Source: Bacteroidota bacterium (GTDB lineage: Bacteria > Bacteroidota > Bacteroidia > AKYH767-A > 2013-40CM-41-45). From it: a DNA stretch of 64,000 nt. The number at the start of each line of letters is the position of its first letter. Positions within the stretch are counted from its first letter, which is position 1. Shown piece after piece: positions 18,238 to 27,406 of this stretch. The position numbers and the translations under genes were made by a program. A model generated the notes under the pieces. The model had not been told where the DNA came from. It ran no database searches and saw only the letters and a list, made by a program, of their open reading frames with translations. The DNA is taken from the NCBI GenBank assembly GCA_004295015.1, contig SHNE01000010.1:82079-146078 (forward strand), in the 5' to 3' direction.

Positions 18238-18795
18238 ATGTCGACCAAAACAGTAAAAATAAAAGAGCCAATAAAATACCTCCGATCAACCAACAGAAAG
18301 AAAGGTAAGAAATATACGACCTTTTTGCGTGGCTTAATGATTCGTAAGGTTCGTGGAATGGATACCCTGGCAGCTGAATTAAATAAGGAAGCTTTTAAGA
18401 AGATAGATTGTTTGGACTGTGCCAATTGTTGCAAGACAATGTCTCCCACTTATACCAAAGTGGATGTGAAACGCATTTCGAAACATGTTGGGATGACATA
18501 CAATGAGTACTTTGATAAGTATTTGTATAAAGACGAAACAGGAGACATCATGAATAAAAAAACTCCTTGTCAGTTTTTAAAGAAAGATAACAAATGTGCC
18601 ATTTACCCTGTTCGTCCGAAAGACTGCAGCGGATTCCCTCATACTCAACTGAAGGATTTTAAATTATTCATCACAGGTACCCACAAGCAAAATATCGAGT
18701 ATTGTCCAATTACGTTGAACATTGTTGAGAGAATGCACGAAATTATTATTGAAAAGGGAAAAACAAATTTGACAGCTAAGGACGCGAAGAGTTAA
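18238..18795 (+). CDS. YkgJ-type cysteine cluster protein
   Basis: Small basic protein (185 aa) of the YkgJ/CxxCxxCC family, with CLDCANCC near residues 60-67 and a second cluster TPCQFLKKDNKCAIYPVRPKDC near 103-124, which together probably bind zinc or an Fe-S cluster. Biochemical function is unknown. The N-terminal 40 residues are strongly basic (KKGKKYTTFLRGLMIRKVRG). It has its own promoter box and is convergent with the T9SS protein downstream. Confidence 0.88.
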   Translation: MSTKTVKIKEPIKYLRSTNRKKGKKYTTFLRGLMIRKVRGMDTLAAELNKEAFKKIDCLDCANCCKTMSPTYTKVDVKRISKHVGMTYNEYFDKYLYKDETGDIMNKKTPCQFLKKDNKCAIYPVRPKDCSGFPHTQLKDFKLFITGTHKQNIEYCPITLNIVERMHEIIIEKGKTNLTAKDAKS

Positions 18796-18837
18796 TTTTG
18801 CTTTCTGTTTATATCTACAGTATCCCTTAAAGCCACA

Positions 18838-21363
18838 TTAGTGTTTCACAAATTTTCTTGTCAGGCTCTGAGATTCTGATTCGGCCCGGATAAAATAGCA
18901 TCCTGGTTTAAATGAACTAATGTTAATTTGTCCCTGATCGCTATTTTGAGAAATCTCATCGAACAATAATTTTCCTGCCATATCATATATTTTAATGTCA
19001 ACAGGATTAGAAGCAGAAAGAGTATATCGCAGGATTTCACTTCCCGGATTATTAATGATTTTCAGTTCAAGTTGGTTCTTCGCAGGAGAAGGGGTGATTC
19101 CGACAGATAGACCGGTAGCATCATTTTTATAAACTCCATTACCGTGAGTAAATGCAAGGATTGTTTGATCAGCATAAGAGTAGGCTAAATCAAAAACCAT
19201 TACCGCATCGGGCAGTCCGAGATTCATTGCGTCCCAATTTAGGCCGGCATCAGCAGATACGAAAACGCCAAGGTCACTGCCTGCATAAATAGTATCAGGG
19301 TGCATCAGATCGTGCATGATGCAATGGAAGGGGATATCCGGCAATGCTGTGCTGATATCTGTCCAAGTCTGACCTGAGTTTGTTGACTTGAATAAATGTC
19401 CGCTGCCAAATCCTGAGAAGGCTACATACACAATACGGCTGTCTCTGGGGTCAATGGCAATGTCTCTAGGATAACGGTTAGGTAAACCTGCCGACACATT
19501 TGTAAACGTGTTTCCACCGTCACCGCTTACTTGCACACTCATGGGTCTGCTGTTAGCCGGGGCTGTACAAATATATAAGGAGTCTGAATAAGTCCATGAA
19601 ATGGCAATACTCAAGGCTACATTGCCTCCATCCAACAAGCTGTTTTGTGGTGTTGTCCAGCTATCTCCTTTGTCATCGCTTCTGAAAAGGCTATCTGCGG
19701 CAGCGTATAATACATTCGGATTTGAGTTGCTTAATGCAAATGGGGCTATGAAGGCTACGTTATTTACCCCTGAAGAAGATGCAGAGTGGTTTAGGATAGG
19801 ATTGAAGCTAAAGCCTCCATCTACAGATTTATTAATATTCATATACTGTGAGGAACCATAAGCGAAGTCTGTGTTTGTCGGGTCAATTGCATTGAATGAA
19901 CCATCACCGCCTATCACCGGCAACCACGATTGCGCTCCCAAATATCTGATCGTGTAGTTGTCCTGTAATCCGGAGAGAATCATGCTTGCATCAAGTTTTG
20001 CCACGGAACCGATGTATGATTGTGAAGTGATATACCCGTTGGTGCAGGGAAAAAATGTATCGCCAAAATCATAACTACGATATAAGCCTCCGTCAGTGAG
20101 TATGTAGATACTACTGGGATTTAAGGGGTTTGAAACGATATCATGTATGTCGGGGTGAACATCATAGGTGTTTGGAAGGATGGAAGGAAAATTTCCGTGC
20201 TGATCAGATCTGAAGAGATAAACGCCGCCGAAAAGTACTTTGCTTGAATCATCATCTTTCATACACAATCCTTTGGCATACCAGCCTTGATAGGAAACGA
20301 TTTCAGTGAGACCTGTGTTTGTGCTCCAGGTAGTTCCTCTGTTATTACTTGAATATATTCCAACCGTGCTGAACAAATCTGCAACCAATGCAATTAATGA
20401 ATTATGGTTCTGCTTGTTCATTGCCAGCGTGATCCTTCCCGTGTTTGTTGGAAGAGGTAATCCTGAATTTATTCTATTCCAGCTTGTACCTGCATTGGTT
20501 GAACGGTAAATTCCGGGGTTCGGACTGGAAACATTGCCGACACCTGCATAAACATAGCTTGTGTCTATAGGATCGAGCAGGATATCCATAACCATTAATT
20601 CATTGAGAACCCTTGTCCAGTTGGCTCCGGCATCGTTGGTTTTATAAACGCCTTCTGTTGTAGCAGCATATACAACAGAAGGATTGAGCGGGTTGATTTG
20701 TAAATCCCAGATGCCCCTAACCTGTTGATATTGCCAATCCAAACTCGGATTCCAGGTGGTACCCCCATCAATAGATTTTAATATACCTATCCCAACACTG
20801 CCCCTGGTTGGCCTTTCAACTAAACCGTTGACAGATGAGCCATACGAATGCATCTCACCGGTACCTATATACATAACGTTAGTATTAAGAGGGTCAATGG
20901 CAATACTGCTGATACCCAAAACAGGAAATCCGGTGGGTATAAAAACCCATGCGTTGCTACCCAGTCCGCCTGTGGTCGATTTCCACAAACCGCCTGAAGC
21001 TGATCCAAGCCAAATGGTGTTTGTGTCTGCCGGGTCAAAGGCCATTGCCAGCGTTCTGCCACCAATATCATCGGGACCCAGGTTGTACCATGGAGAAACT
21101 GCCGAGCTTAGTCTGGAGCTCTTCTGTTTAAAGTTTTCTTTATAAAAATTAAAAGCATTTGTATAGGCAGCCGGAGGAATGTCCTGTTCCGGAAAAGCCC
21201 TGCTGTTATTGATAAATTGCATTGATTCCCAGGCACCGCTAAACTGCCCGGAAGAAGTTTTGTGCGTTTTGACTGTAGGATTCTCTTGCTCTTGACTCCA
21301 AAAATAGGATGCGACAAGCAAGATGCAAAGCATAATAGAGCCGAGAAATAGTTTTTTATTCAT
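18838..21363 (-). CDS. Secreted Asp-box (BNR-like) beta-propeller protein with T9SS sorting domain
   Basis: Signal peptide (about residues 1-22) and at least eight Asp-box-like motifs of the form S-x-D/N-x-G-x-T/S-W (for example STNAGTSW, SNNRGTTW, STNSGQTW, SADAGLNW), giving one or two beta-propellers resembling sialidase/VPS10/photosystem-assembly repeats. The last 80 residues form a type A T9SS C-terminal domain (PVDIKIYDMAGKLLF, then GCYFIRAE and KFVKH). The protein is therefore exported by the type IX system and anchored or released at the surface. No glycosidase catalytic residues can be assigned; annotation as a sialidase would not be justified. Confidence 0.87.
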   Translation of the reverse strand: MNKKLFLGSIMLCILLVASYFWSQEQENPTVKTHKTSSGQFSGAWESMQFINNSRAFPEQDIPPAAYTNAFNFYKENFKQKSSRLSSAVSPWYNLGPDDIGGRTLAMAFDPADTNTIWLGSASGGLWKSTTGGLGSNAWVFIPTGFPVLGISSIAIDPLNTNVMYIGTGEMHSYGSSVNGLVERPTRGSVGIGILKSIDGGTTWNPSLDWQYQQVRGIWDLQINPLNPSVVYAATTEGVYKTNDAGANWTRVLNELMVMDILLDPIDTSYVYAGVGNVSSPNPGIYRSTNAGTSWNRINSGLPLPTNTGRITLAMNKQNHNSLIALVADLFSTVGIYSSNNRGTTWSTNTGLTEIVSYQGWYAKGLCMKDDDSSKVLFGGVYLFRSDQHGNFPSILPNTYDVHPDIHDIVSNPLNPSSIYILTDGGLYRSYDFGDTFFPCTNGYITSQSYIGSVAKLDASMILSGLQDNYTIRYLGAQSWLPVIGGDGSFNAIDPTNTDFAYGSSQYMNINKSVDGGFSFNPILNHSASSSGVNNVAFIAPFALSNSNPNVLYAAADSLFRSDDKGDSWTTPQNSLLDGGNVALSIAISWTYSDSLYICTAPANSRPMSVQVSGDGGNTFTNVSAGLPNRYPRDIAIDPRDSRIVYVAFSGFGSGHLFKSTNSGQTWTDISTALPDIPFHCIMHDLMHPDTIYAGSDLGVFVSADAGLNWDAMNLGLPDAVMVFDLAYSYADQTILAFTHGNGVYKNDATGLSVGITPSPAKNQLELKIINNPGSEILRYTLSASNPVDIKIYDMAGKLLFDEISQNSDQGQINISSFKPGCYFIRAESESQSLTRKFVKH

Positions 21364-21377
21364 TTTAGTTCTTTGAT

Positions 21378-21385
21378 CAAATATA
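21378..21385 (-). promoter_or_regulatory. TAnnTTTG promoter box for the Asp-box T9SS protein
   Basis: Minus-strand TATATTTG, a perfect -7 match, 14 nt before the ATG at 21363; implies a very short leader. Confidence 0.55.
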
Positions 21386-21483
21386 CTGCTTTGTTTCTTT
21401 CAATGTGAAAAGCTGTAAAGCTGAGAGGCACCGGTTTGTTAAGCCGGCTACGCTAAAAAATGAATTACTAGCCTTGTTTTTAA

Positions 21484-21513
21484 TTGTATTCCTGAGTGAT
21501 TTGTATTAATTTG
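21484..21513 (+). promoter_or_regulatory. Possible promoter for the TonB-C protein
   Basis: TTG (21484-21486), a 19-nt spacer and TTAATTTG (21506-21513; 7 of 8 matches). Lies 72 nt before the ATG. Confidence 0.4.
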
Positions 21514-21585
21514 CAGAATATTCCAATTGCAATCGGAATTCCTTCTTGTTAGGGAAATTATTCCGGTGCATTAAGATCAGACATT

Positions 21586-22008
21586 ATGAAGTTTAGACTA
21601 CTTACAGCGATCTTATTTATTCCATTTTTGGGCATTGCTCAGGATGAGAATTCAAAACCGGAGACTGTTAAAGCGGGATTTGGAGTTAGTGTAGTCCAGG
21701 TACAGCCGGAATTCCCGGGTGGGACCGACAGTCTGCAAAGTTTTTTAAAGAGCAATTTACGGTATCCGGATTCTGCTAAATATAACCGGATACAAGGCAG
21801 GGTTTATATCGGTTTTCTTGTAGACAAGAAAGGAAAAATCAAGGAGGCAAAGGTATTGAACGGGGTGAATGAATTATTGGATAATGAAGCATTGAGGGTG
21901 GTAAAAATGATGCCTGACTGGAAGCCCGGGACGGCAGGAGGAAGTCCTACCAGCGTTCAATATATATTACCGGTAGACTTTATTGTACCGAAAGACAATC
22001 AGAATTAG
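21586..22008 (+). CDS. Secreted TonB C-terminal domain protein
   Basis: A 140-aa protein with a signal peptide (residues 1-18, ending GIAQ) followed directly by one TonB C-terminal domain (about 45-135: EFPGGTDSLQSFLKSNLRYPD, GRVYIGFLVDKKGKIKEAKVL and MPDWKPGTAGG). Unlike true TonB it has no transmembrane anchor retained in the inner membrane and no proline-rich spacer, so it cannot energise receptors in the usual way. Such stand-alone domains are frequent in Bacteroidota and are of unknown function. ATG 21586 is the clear start. Confidence 0.85.
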   Translation: MKFRLLTAILFIPFLGIAQDENSKPETVKAGFGVSVVQVQPEFPGGTDSLQSFLKSNLRYPDSAKYNRIQGRVYIGFLVDKKGKIKEAKVLNGVNELLDNEALRVVKMMPDWKPGTAGGSPTSVQYILPVDFIVPKDNQN

Positions 22009-22104
22009 AACAACTTTATTTTAGCTTTTCGACTTTAAAATTTCATCAATGATTTTTTGAAAGAATCAGATAAAAATATTTAAGCCTTCAAATTCGATTT
22101 TGCT

Positions 22105-22800
22105 TTATTCACAAACGAATTTGTATCCAACTCCTCTTACGGAGAAAAAGTATTTAGGGTCTTTAGGATCAGTTTCAAAATATTTCCTGAAGGCAAGAAT
22201 AAAATTATCCACTGTACGGGTAGATGGATAGATATCATATCCCCAAACGGTTTCTAAAATTTGTTCACGGGAAACCACTTCGTTCTTTCTTTCAATCAGT
22301 AGTTTAAGTAAAGCGATCTCTTTTTTCGTGAGTCGGATTTTCGCTTTATCCTTTCCAATAATTTCATAGGTAAGAAAATTTACCTCATTGTCCTTAAATT
22401 TAAAGATATCGTTGATTTCCTTTTTCTCGTCCTGGCTAAGGCTTCGTTTTACAAGTACGTTCACACGGAGCAGGAATTCTTCGAGGTTGAACGGCTTTGT
22501 CATGTAATCATCAGCGCCACGCTTTAAGCCAAGAATTTTATCTTCACTTGCATTTTTTGCAGAAAGGAATAAGATTGGCACGCTGGAATTGTGCAAACGA
22601 ATGGCCTCGCAAACAGCATAGCCATCCATTTCCGGAAGCATGACATCGAGAACAACCATGTTGAAGCGTTCCTGTTTAAAAATTTTTACCGCTTCCGTTC
22701 CTGTACCTGCAGCAACAACTTTGTAGCCCTCCAGTTCAAGATTGAGTTTGATGGCTTCCTGTAAGTGTTCTTCATCTTCGACAAGCAGAATGCGTACCAT
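22105..22800 (-). CDS. OmpR/PhoB-type response regulator
   Basis: Receiver domain (residues 1-120) with acidic pocket E8/D9, phospho-acceptor D52 (VVLDVMLPEMDG), S80 and K102 (TKPF), then a winged-helix DNA-binding domain (about 130-231: IRLTKKEIALLKLLIERKNEVVSREQILETVWGYD and TRTVDNFILAFRKYFE, ending RGVGYKFVC). The frame extends upstream to an ATG at 22860, but that start lies on top of a perfect TAnnTTTG box, so ATG 22800 (MVRILLVEDEE) is the better start. No histidine kinase gene is adjacent, so it is an orphan in this window. Confidence 0.93.
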   Translation of the reverse strand: MVRILLVEDEEHLQEAIKLNLELEGYKVVAAGTGTEAVKIFKQERFNMVVLDVMLPEMDGYAVCEAIRLHNSSVPILFLSAKNASEDKILGLKRGADDYMTKPFNLEEFLLRVNVLVKRSLSQDEKKEINDIFKFKDNEVNFLTYEIIGKDKAKIRLTKKEIALLKLLIERKNEVVSREQILETVWGYDIYPSTRTVDNFILAFRKYFETDPKDPKYFFSVRGVGYKFVCE

Positions 22801-22847
22801 AGGAGAATATAAATTTGGATTGTAATTTATTTTGGCTCGTTCCTGAA

Positions 22848-22855
22848 CAAATATA
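22848..22855 (-). promoter_or_regulatory. TAnnTTTG promoter box for the response regulator
   Basis: Minus-strand TATATTTG, perfect match, 47 nt upstream of ATG 22800. Its position decides the start: the ATG at 22860 would be untranscribed. Confidence 0.55.
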
Positions 22856-23007
22856 GACATGATCGTATGGTTTTAGATGTTAAGCCCTGTTAATTTTATG
22901 AAAAATTAGATGAATTTATAATCTTATTTGTCAGGCTTAAGCAAGATTTTCCGCTTCGAAGATTGAAAGTCCTTATAAATTCGGGAAAATTCGTACTAAT
23001 TAAAATG

Positions 23008-23015
23008 TACCTTTG
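23008..23015 (+). promoter_or_regulatory. TAnnTTTG promoter box for mqnE
   Basis: TACCTTTG, perfect match, 16 nt before ATG 23032. It excludes the upstream in-frame TTG 22963 and ATG 23005 as starts if used. Confidence 0.5.
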
Positions 23016-23031
23016 TGGCAATTCCAGATCT

Positions 23032-24183
23032 ATGAGAACAGGTGACCTTACATTTATAACAGAGGATAAATCCTTGCCTGATGAATTGTTGGAAATTGCC
23101 AATAAGGTCATCAGGTCAGAACGGATTAGTGTTAACGAGGGCTTAGTATTATACCGTCAGGGTGAGCTTGGATTTCTGGGGGCTCTTGCCAACTTAGTAA
23201 GAGAGCGAAAGAATGGAAATAAAACTTTTTTCAATCGCAATTTTCATATAGAGCCAACCAATATATGTGTATTCAGTTGTAACTTTTGTTCTTATTCACG
23301 CTTGCTGAAAAATAAGGAAGAAGGCTGGGAGCTAAGTGCTTCAGAAATCCTTGAGAAAGTTAAATCATACGATGGACAAGCGGTTACGGAGGTACACATT
23401 GTCGGAGGAGTTCATCCCAAAATGGATCTTTACTATTTTGCCGACATACTGAAGCAGATAAAAGCACATCGACCGGACTTGCACATCAAAGGTTTCACTG
23501 CCGTTGAATTGCATTATATGTTTCGTAAAGCGAAGCTAAGCATGGAAGATGGAATGAAATTTATTCATGAAGCCGGTCTTGACTCATTGCCCGGAGGAGG
23601 TGCTGAAATTTTTGATGAGGAAATCCGAAATGTTATTTGCCATGATAAATGCAGCTCCGGAGAATGGCTTGAGATTCATCGAATAGCACATTCATTAGGG
23701 ATGCACAGTAATGCAACCATGCTTTATGGCCACATAGAAAATTATTCTCATCGCATCGATCACATGGATCGGCTACGTAAGATGCAGGATGATACCGGAG
23801 GGTTCAATACATTCATCCCGCTTAAATTCCGGAATGGTGACAATGATATGTCACATGTGCCTGAAGTGAGTGTAGTGGAAGACCTGAAAAATTATGCAGT
23901 AGCCAGAATTTTCCTTGATAATTTCAATCATGTAAAGGCTTACTGGCCTATGATTGGTCGCAGTACTGCACAGCTTTCGATGGCCTTTGGTGTTGATGAT
24001 CTTGATGGAACCATCGATGATACCACAAAAATTTATTCAATGGCAGGTGCTGAAGAACAAAATCCAAGTTTGACTACGGCACAACTGGTGGAACTCATCA
24101 GACAAGGCGGACGTGAGCCGGTTGAAAGGGACACTCTGTACAATGTGGTTAATGATTACCCGGAAAGTATTGCTGCCCTTTAA
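23032..24183 (+). CDS. mqnE: Aminofutalosine synthase
   Basis: Radical SAM enzyme joining adenosyl radical chemistry to 3-(1-carboxyvinyloxy)benzoate to form aminofutalosine, the second step of the futalosine route to menaquinone. The Fe-S cluster motif is C79-x3-C83-x2-C86 (CVFSCNFCSY) inside FHIEPTNICVFSC. Later family motifs are VHIVGGVHPK, GFTAVELHYM, SLPGGGAEIF, NATMLYGHIE and FNTFIPLKFRN. Length 383 aa from ATG 23032 fits the family. The other mqn genes are not in the window. It shows that this organism makes menaquinone by the futalosine pathway rather than through MenFDHCEB. Confidence 0.93.
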   Translation: MRTGDLTFITEDKSLPDELLEIANKVIRSERISVNEGLVLYRQGELGFLGALANLVRERKNGNKTFFNRNFHIEPTNICVFSCNFCSYSRLLKNKEEGWELSASEILEKVKSYDGQAVTEVHIVGGVHPKMDLYYFADILKQIKAHRPDLHIKGFTAVELHYMFRKAKLSMEDGMKFIHEAGLDSLPGGGAEIFDEEIRNVICHDKCSSGEWLEIHRIAHSLGMHSNATMLYGHIENYSHRIDHMDRLRKMQDDTGGFNTFIPLKFRNGDNDMSHVPEVSVVEDLKNYAVARIFLDNFNHVKAYWPMIGRSTAQLSMAFGVDDLDGTIDDTTKIYSMAGAEEQNPSLTTAQLVELIRQGGREPVERDTLYNVVNDYPESIAAL

Positions 24184-24213
24184 TTGTTGCCTTAGCTGAA
24201 ACGGGATTGTTTT

Positions 24214-25251
24214 TTAAACATCCTTCTGATATTTCACATAATGCCTCCACTTGTCCAAGGTCTCCTGAATATCAGAAGGTAGAGGGCATTCAAAATACAT
24301 TTTCTCGCCTGTTCGTGGATGCAGGAAGCCTAATGTTTGGGCATGCAAGGCATGACGAGGCAAAATCTTGAAGCAGTTTTCAATGAACTGTTTGTATTTA
24401 GTAAAAGTCGTTCCTTTTAATATACGATCACCACCATAGCTGTCATCATTAAAAATGGGATGGCCAATGTATTTCATGTGTACCCTGATTTGATGTGTCC
24501 TCCCTGTTTCGAGTTTGCATTCGACCAAAGTGATATAACCAAATCTTTCAATGACTTTATAATGGGTGACAGCATGTTTTCCGTGAGAAGCATCCGGGAA
24601 AACATCCATGATTTTTCGGTCTTTCAAATTTCTCCCAACGTGTCCGGTAATTGTCCCTTCATCTTCTTTAAAATCACCCCACACAAGTGCAATGTATTTC
24701 CGATCTATCGTGCGGTCAAAAAAAGCTTTGGCCAGAATGGTCATTGACTTTTCAGTTTTAGCTATGACGAGCAGACCTGACGTGTTTTTATCAATTCGGT
24801 GCACGAGTCCGGGACGCAGCATGTTTTCATCACGGAATGGAAGTTTTCCAAAATGATAAACAAGAGCATTCATCAATGTTCCTGAATAATTCCCGTAGGC
24901 AGGATGTACTACCATTCCTGCTGCTTTATTGATGATAACAAGATCATCATCCTCATAAAATATTTCTATAGGTAAATCTTGCGGAATGAGTTCCGTCTCC
25001 CTTACAGGTTCAGGCAAAACCATTTGGATTTGATCCAGAGGCTTAACTTTATAGCTAGACTTTGAAGCTTTTCCATTTACCAAAATACAGCCTGCCTCGC
25101 AAGCCTGTTGAATGCGGCTACGTGAAGTTTTTTCGAGTCTGTTCATCAGGTATTTGTCGAGGCGCGTCATTGCCTGACCTTTTTCGACTACCAAATTAAA
25201 ATGCTCGTACAATTCATCCTGCTCGATGGGATCTATTTCTTCTTCAGTCAT
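24214..25251 (-). CDS. rluD: Pseudouridine synthase RluD-like (RluA family)
   Basis: Makes pseudouridine in 23S rRNA (RluD: U1911/1915/1917). The N-terminal S4 RNA-binding domain (about residues 28-90: RLDKYLMNRLEKTSRSRIQQACEAG, split by a short helix) precedes the catalytic domain with VVHPAYGNYSGTLMNAL and the catalytic aspartate in LVHRIDKNTSGL. GRTHQIRVH follows. At 345 aa it matches RluD rather than RluA or RluC. It is downstream of a T9SS protein gene, the PASTA gene and ddl on the same strand, possibly one transcript. Confidence 0.93.
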   Translation of the reverse strand: MTEEEIDPIEQDELYEHFNLVVEKGQAMTRLDKYLMNRLEKTSRSRIQQACEAGCILVNGKASKSSYKVKPLDQIQMVLPEPVRETELIPQDLPIEIFYEDDDLVIINKAAGMVVHPAYGNYSGTLMNALVYHFGKLPFRDENMLRPGLVHRIDKNTSGLLVIAKTEKSMTILAKAFFDRTIDRKYIALVWGDFKEDEGTITGHVGRNLKDRKIMDVFPDASHGKHAVTHYKVIERFGYITLVECKLETGRTHQIRVHMKYIGHPIFNDDSYGGDRILKGTTFTKYKQFIENCFKILPRHALHAQTLGFLHPRTGEKMYFECPLPSDIQETLDKWRHYVKYQKDV

Positions 25252-25324
25252 CAGGATGTGTTTGGTTAAATAATATATAAGCAGAAGTTTTTTTCAACTC
25301 CTGAGCTTGTTTATTGAAGTACTT

Positions 25325-27205
25325 TTATCTCTCGATTAACAGCTTGCGAGTAGCAGTGGAACTGGATTTAATATTCCTGATTCTGATAAAGTATAATCCT
25401 GCTGAATAATCTTCCACATTAACGCTTGTTGAATTTCTGAATTCTCCTTCTGCCAAAATTGAACCCGGGAGATCAATAATTTCAAAACTGAATAATTCAT
25501 TAGAGGCTCCATCCGCTTGAATCTTTACGAGTGATTTAGCAGGGTTAGGAAAAATGGAAAAGGATTGTATACCATCGTTGACTTCATCGACTGAGACCCA
25601 GGTACCGAGGGTATCTCCGAAAATTGGACGAATCATCCAGGAGCCACGTACTTGTGTTTGATACCAGAATCCATCCACATGGTAAAACATTTTTGATCGT
25701 GAATCTGTATTTCTATCAAGACCGACTCCATATAGAGTTTGCGGTTCATTTTGTATAATACCTACATATGCAGTGCCGGCAGGAACCGGAAGTAATACAT
25801 CGAAGAGGTAAGTTGCGAATCCGTTTATGCTATCAACATTGGCCGGTTTCTGGTTGATCATCTTGTAGACAAGGTTATCGGAATTGCTTGTTACATCCAC
25901 TGAATTCCAGTATGCCAGTTGAAAAAGTTTGGTGTGAACATTTAAGCCAACGGGATTAAAATAGATCTGAACTCCTCTGAGAGTATCTGCCATTTTCACA
26001 TCAAACTTATAGGCGAGTTTAACATCTGTGTTTCCAGTAATACCATAAGCAACCTCGGCCGAACCATCATCATAGGCATAGTAATTATGAAAGTACTGAG
26101 TATGATAACTGGTATCATTGTATGCATTAGAATTAATGCCGGGTTGACTAAAGTATGTCTTGAGCAGGAAGCTCGTACTGTCTACGCCTAGATTTGTTGG
26201 AAAACTATAGCTTAGTGGCGTGCTATATTGAATATCGGTATTTGAAGCAGAACCCTGTGTACTGGGAGTAGAAGCAAATTCAATGGAGCCTTGTTCATTT
26301 AAAATTTCTGCCACATACGTAATTGAAGTTCCACCATAATTTAAGTTCCTTACAGAGTCAATGATAGAAGGGATCATTGCCGCAGAGGGATTTGCCAGAG
26401 AGGCATAATGTTTATAAGGCATTGCACTAAATTCGTTCAGCAGGGAAGGTTTGTTATTTATAAATGCATTATCACGGATCGAATCATTTGCAACGGTATT
26501 TTTATTGAGAATGACATAGTCGAGATGCCAGTGATCTCTGTTACCGTTGACAGTAGCTATGTTGTAAAAGCGGAATTGAAATCCTTTGTAAAGAAAAGTA
26601 TCACCAAGAATTTGAATATTCATTCTGGTAAAGGCGGTGTCAGCTTTTCCTTCCAAAGACCACATATGTATCCAGCTCCCGCTGCTGTCTTTGAATTGCA
26701 AAACCAGTGAATCAATGGTCTCCGGAATGTCACCCAATCCCTGAGGTTGATAAAGAAAACTTAACCACACGGTAGTGTTACCCTGCAAGCCACTAAGGTC
26801 AATCGGACGAGAGGTAAGATAATCTGCGATGGCATCGGAGGAAGATAAACTGTCATGTGGCCTGCCTGCATAGTCCAGACCATCGAATGTGGCAACGCCT
26901 ATGGTGAAAGGGCTATCAGCAAATGTTGAATTGATAAAAACATCTCTGTCTTCCCAAAGACTATCGGTAGGGTAGATTCCTCTACGGGAAAAGTCGTCGA
27001 TGAAAGGAAGAATAAGTGTATCGGATGCAGCTACCCGCTTTGCTCTTTCAGCCGGATTATTCTTTAAGTAGCTTTGAATAGTAGCATTTGTTCTAAGAGG
27101 AATTATCTGTTCTTGTGCAAAGAGACAAGCATTCATCATTAATAAAATCAGAATAGAAACCGAGCCAATTTTAATTTTGCAGCGCATTAATTTGATTATT
27201 TTCAT
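25325..27205 (-). CDS. Secreted protein with T9SS type A sorting domain
   Basis: Signal peptide at residues about 10-31 (IGSVSILILLMMNACLFAQ). A large central region (about 60-530) is rich in beta structure with no enzyme motif that I recognise; residues about 75-250 look like a lectin/jelly-roll-like domain (FIDDFSRRGIYPTDSLWED, then HWHLDYVILNKN). The last 75 residues form a T9SS C-terminal domain (FSIFPNPAKSLVKIQ, then GLYFIRIRN and TRKLLIER). It sits between rluD and the PASTA gene. Probably a surface or secreted protein; function unknown. Confidence 0.82.
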   Translation of the reverse strand: MKIIKLMRCKIKIGSVSILILLMMNACLFAQEQIIPLRTNATIQSYLKNNPAERAKRVAASDTLILPFIDDFSRRGIYPTDSLWEDRDVFINSTFADSPFTIGVATFDGLDYAGRPHDSLSSSDAIADYLTSRPIDLSGLQGNTTVWLSFLYQPQGLGDIPETIDSLVLQFKDSSGSWIHMWSLEGKADTAFTRMNIQILGDTFLYKGFQFRFYNIATVNGNRDHWHLDYVILNKNTVANDSIRDNAFINNKPSLLNEFSAMPYKHYASLANPSAAMIPSIIDSVRNLNYGGTSITYVAEILNEQGSIEFASTPSTQGSASNTDIQYSTPLSYSFPTNLGVDSTSFLLKTYFSQPGINSNAYNDTSYHTQYFHNYYAYDDGSAEVAYGITGNTDVKLAYKFDVKMADTLRGVQIYFNPVGLNVHTKLFQLAYWNSVDVTSNSDNLVYKMINQKPANVDSINGFATYLFDVLLPVPAGTAYVGIIQNEPQTLYGVGLDRNTDSRSKMFYHVDGFWYQTQVRGSWMIRPIFGDTLGTWVSVDEVNDGIQSFSIFPNPAKSLVKIQADGASNELFSFEIIDLPGSILAEGEFRNSTSVNVEDYSAGLYFIRIRNIKSSSTATRKLLIER

Positions 27206-27406
27206 ACAAAAGCGTATTCAGCTATGAATTATTGTAAAAGTAGGCATTATTTACAAGAATTCAGGAGTAGATTGTTAGCAGGGTTATAGTTTCGGACAAG
27301 TTCCTGAAAGTTGATTGAAATATTCTCCTCTGACCTGATCGTTATTTTGATATTATTTTAAGCAGCCTTTAAAGGACCTTTTTCTCTTCCGGATAAGTGA
27401 AAATTC
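27206..27406. other. Intergenic gap, nothing recognised
   Basis: About 200 bp between the PASTA gene and the T9SS gene on the same strand. No clear terminator, promoter box or open frame. Confidence 0.3.

Noticed and set aside
18838..21363. Sialidase annotation from the Asp-box repeats
   Set aside because: Asp-boxes alone occur in many propellers; the catalytic Arg triad and Tyr/Glu pair of sialidases are not identifiable.
22105..22800. Pairing of this regulator with the kinase-like gene at 50249
   Set aside because: They are 27 kb apart in unrelated contexts, and the kinase-like protein lacks a visible H-box.
22798..22860. Extended N-terminus of the response regulator
   Set aside because: The upstream ATG sits on a perfect promoter box and the extra residues do not belong to the receiver fold.
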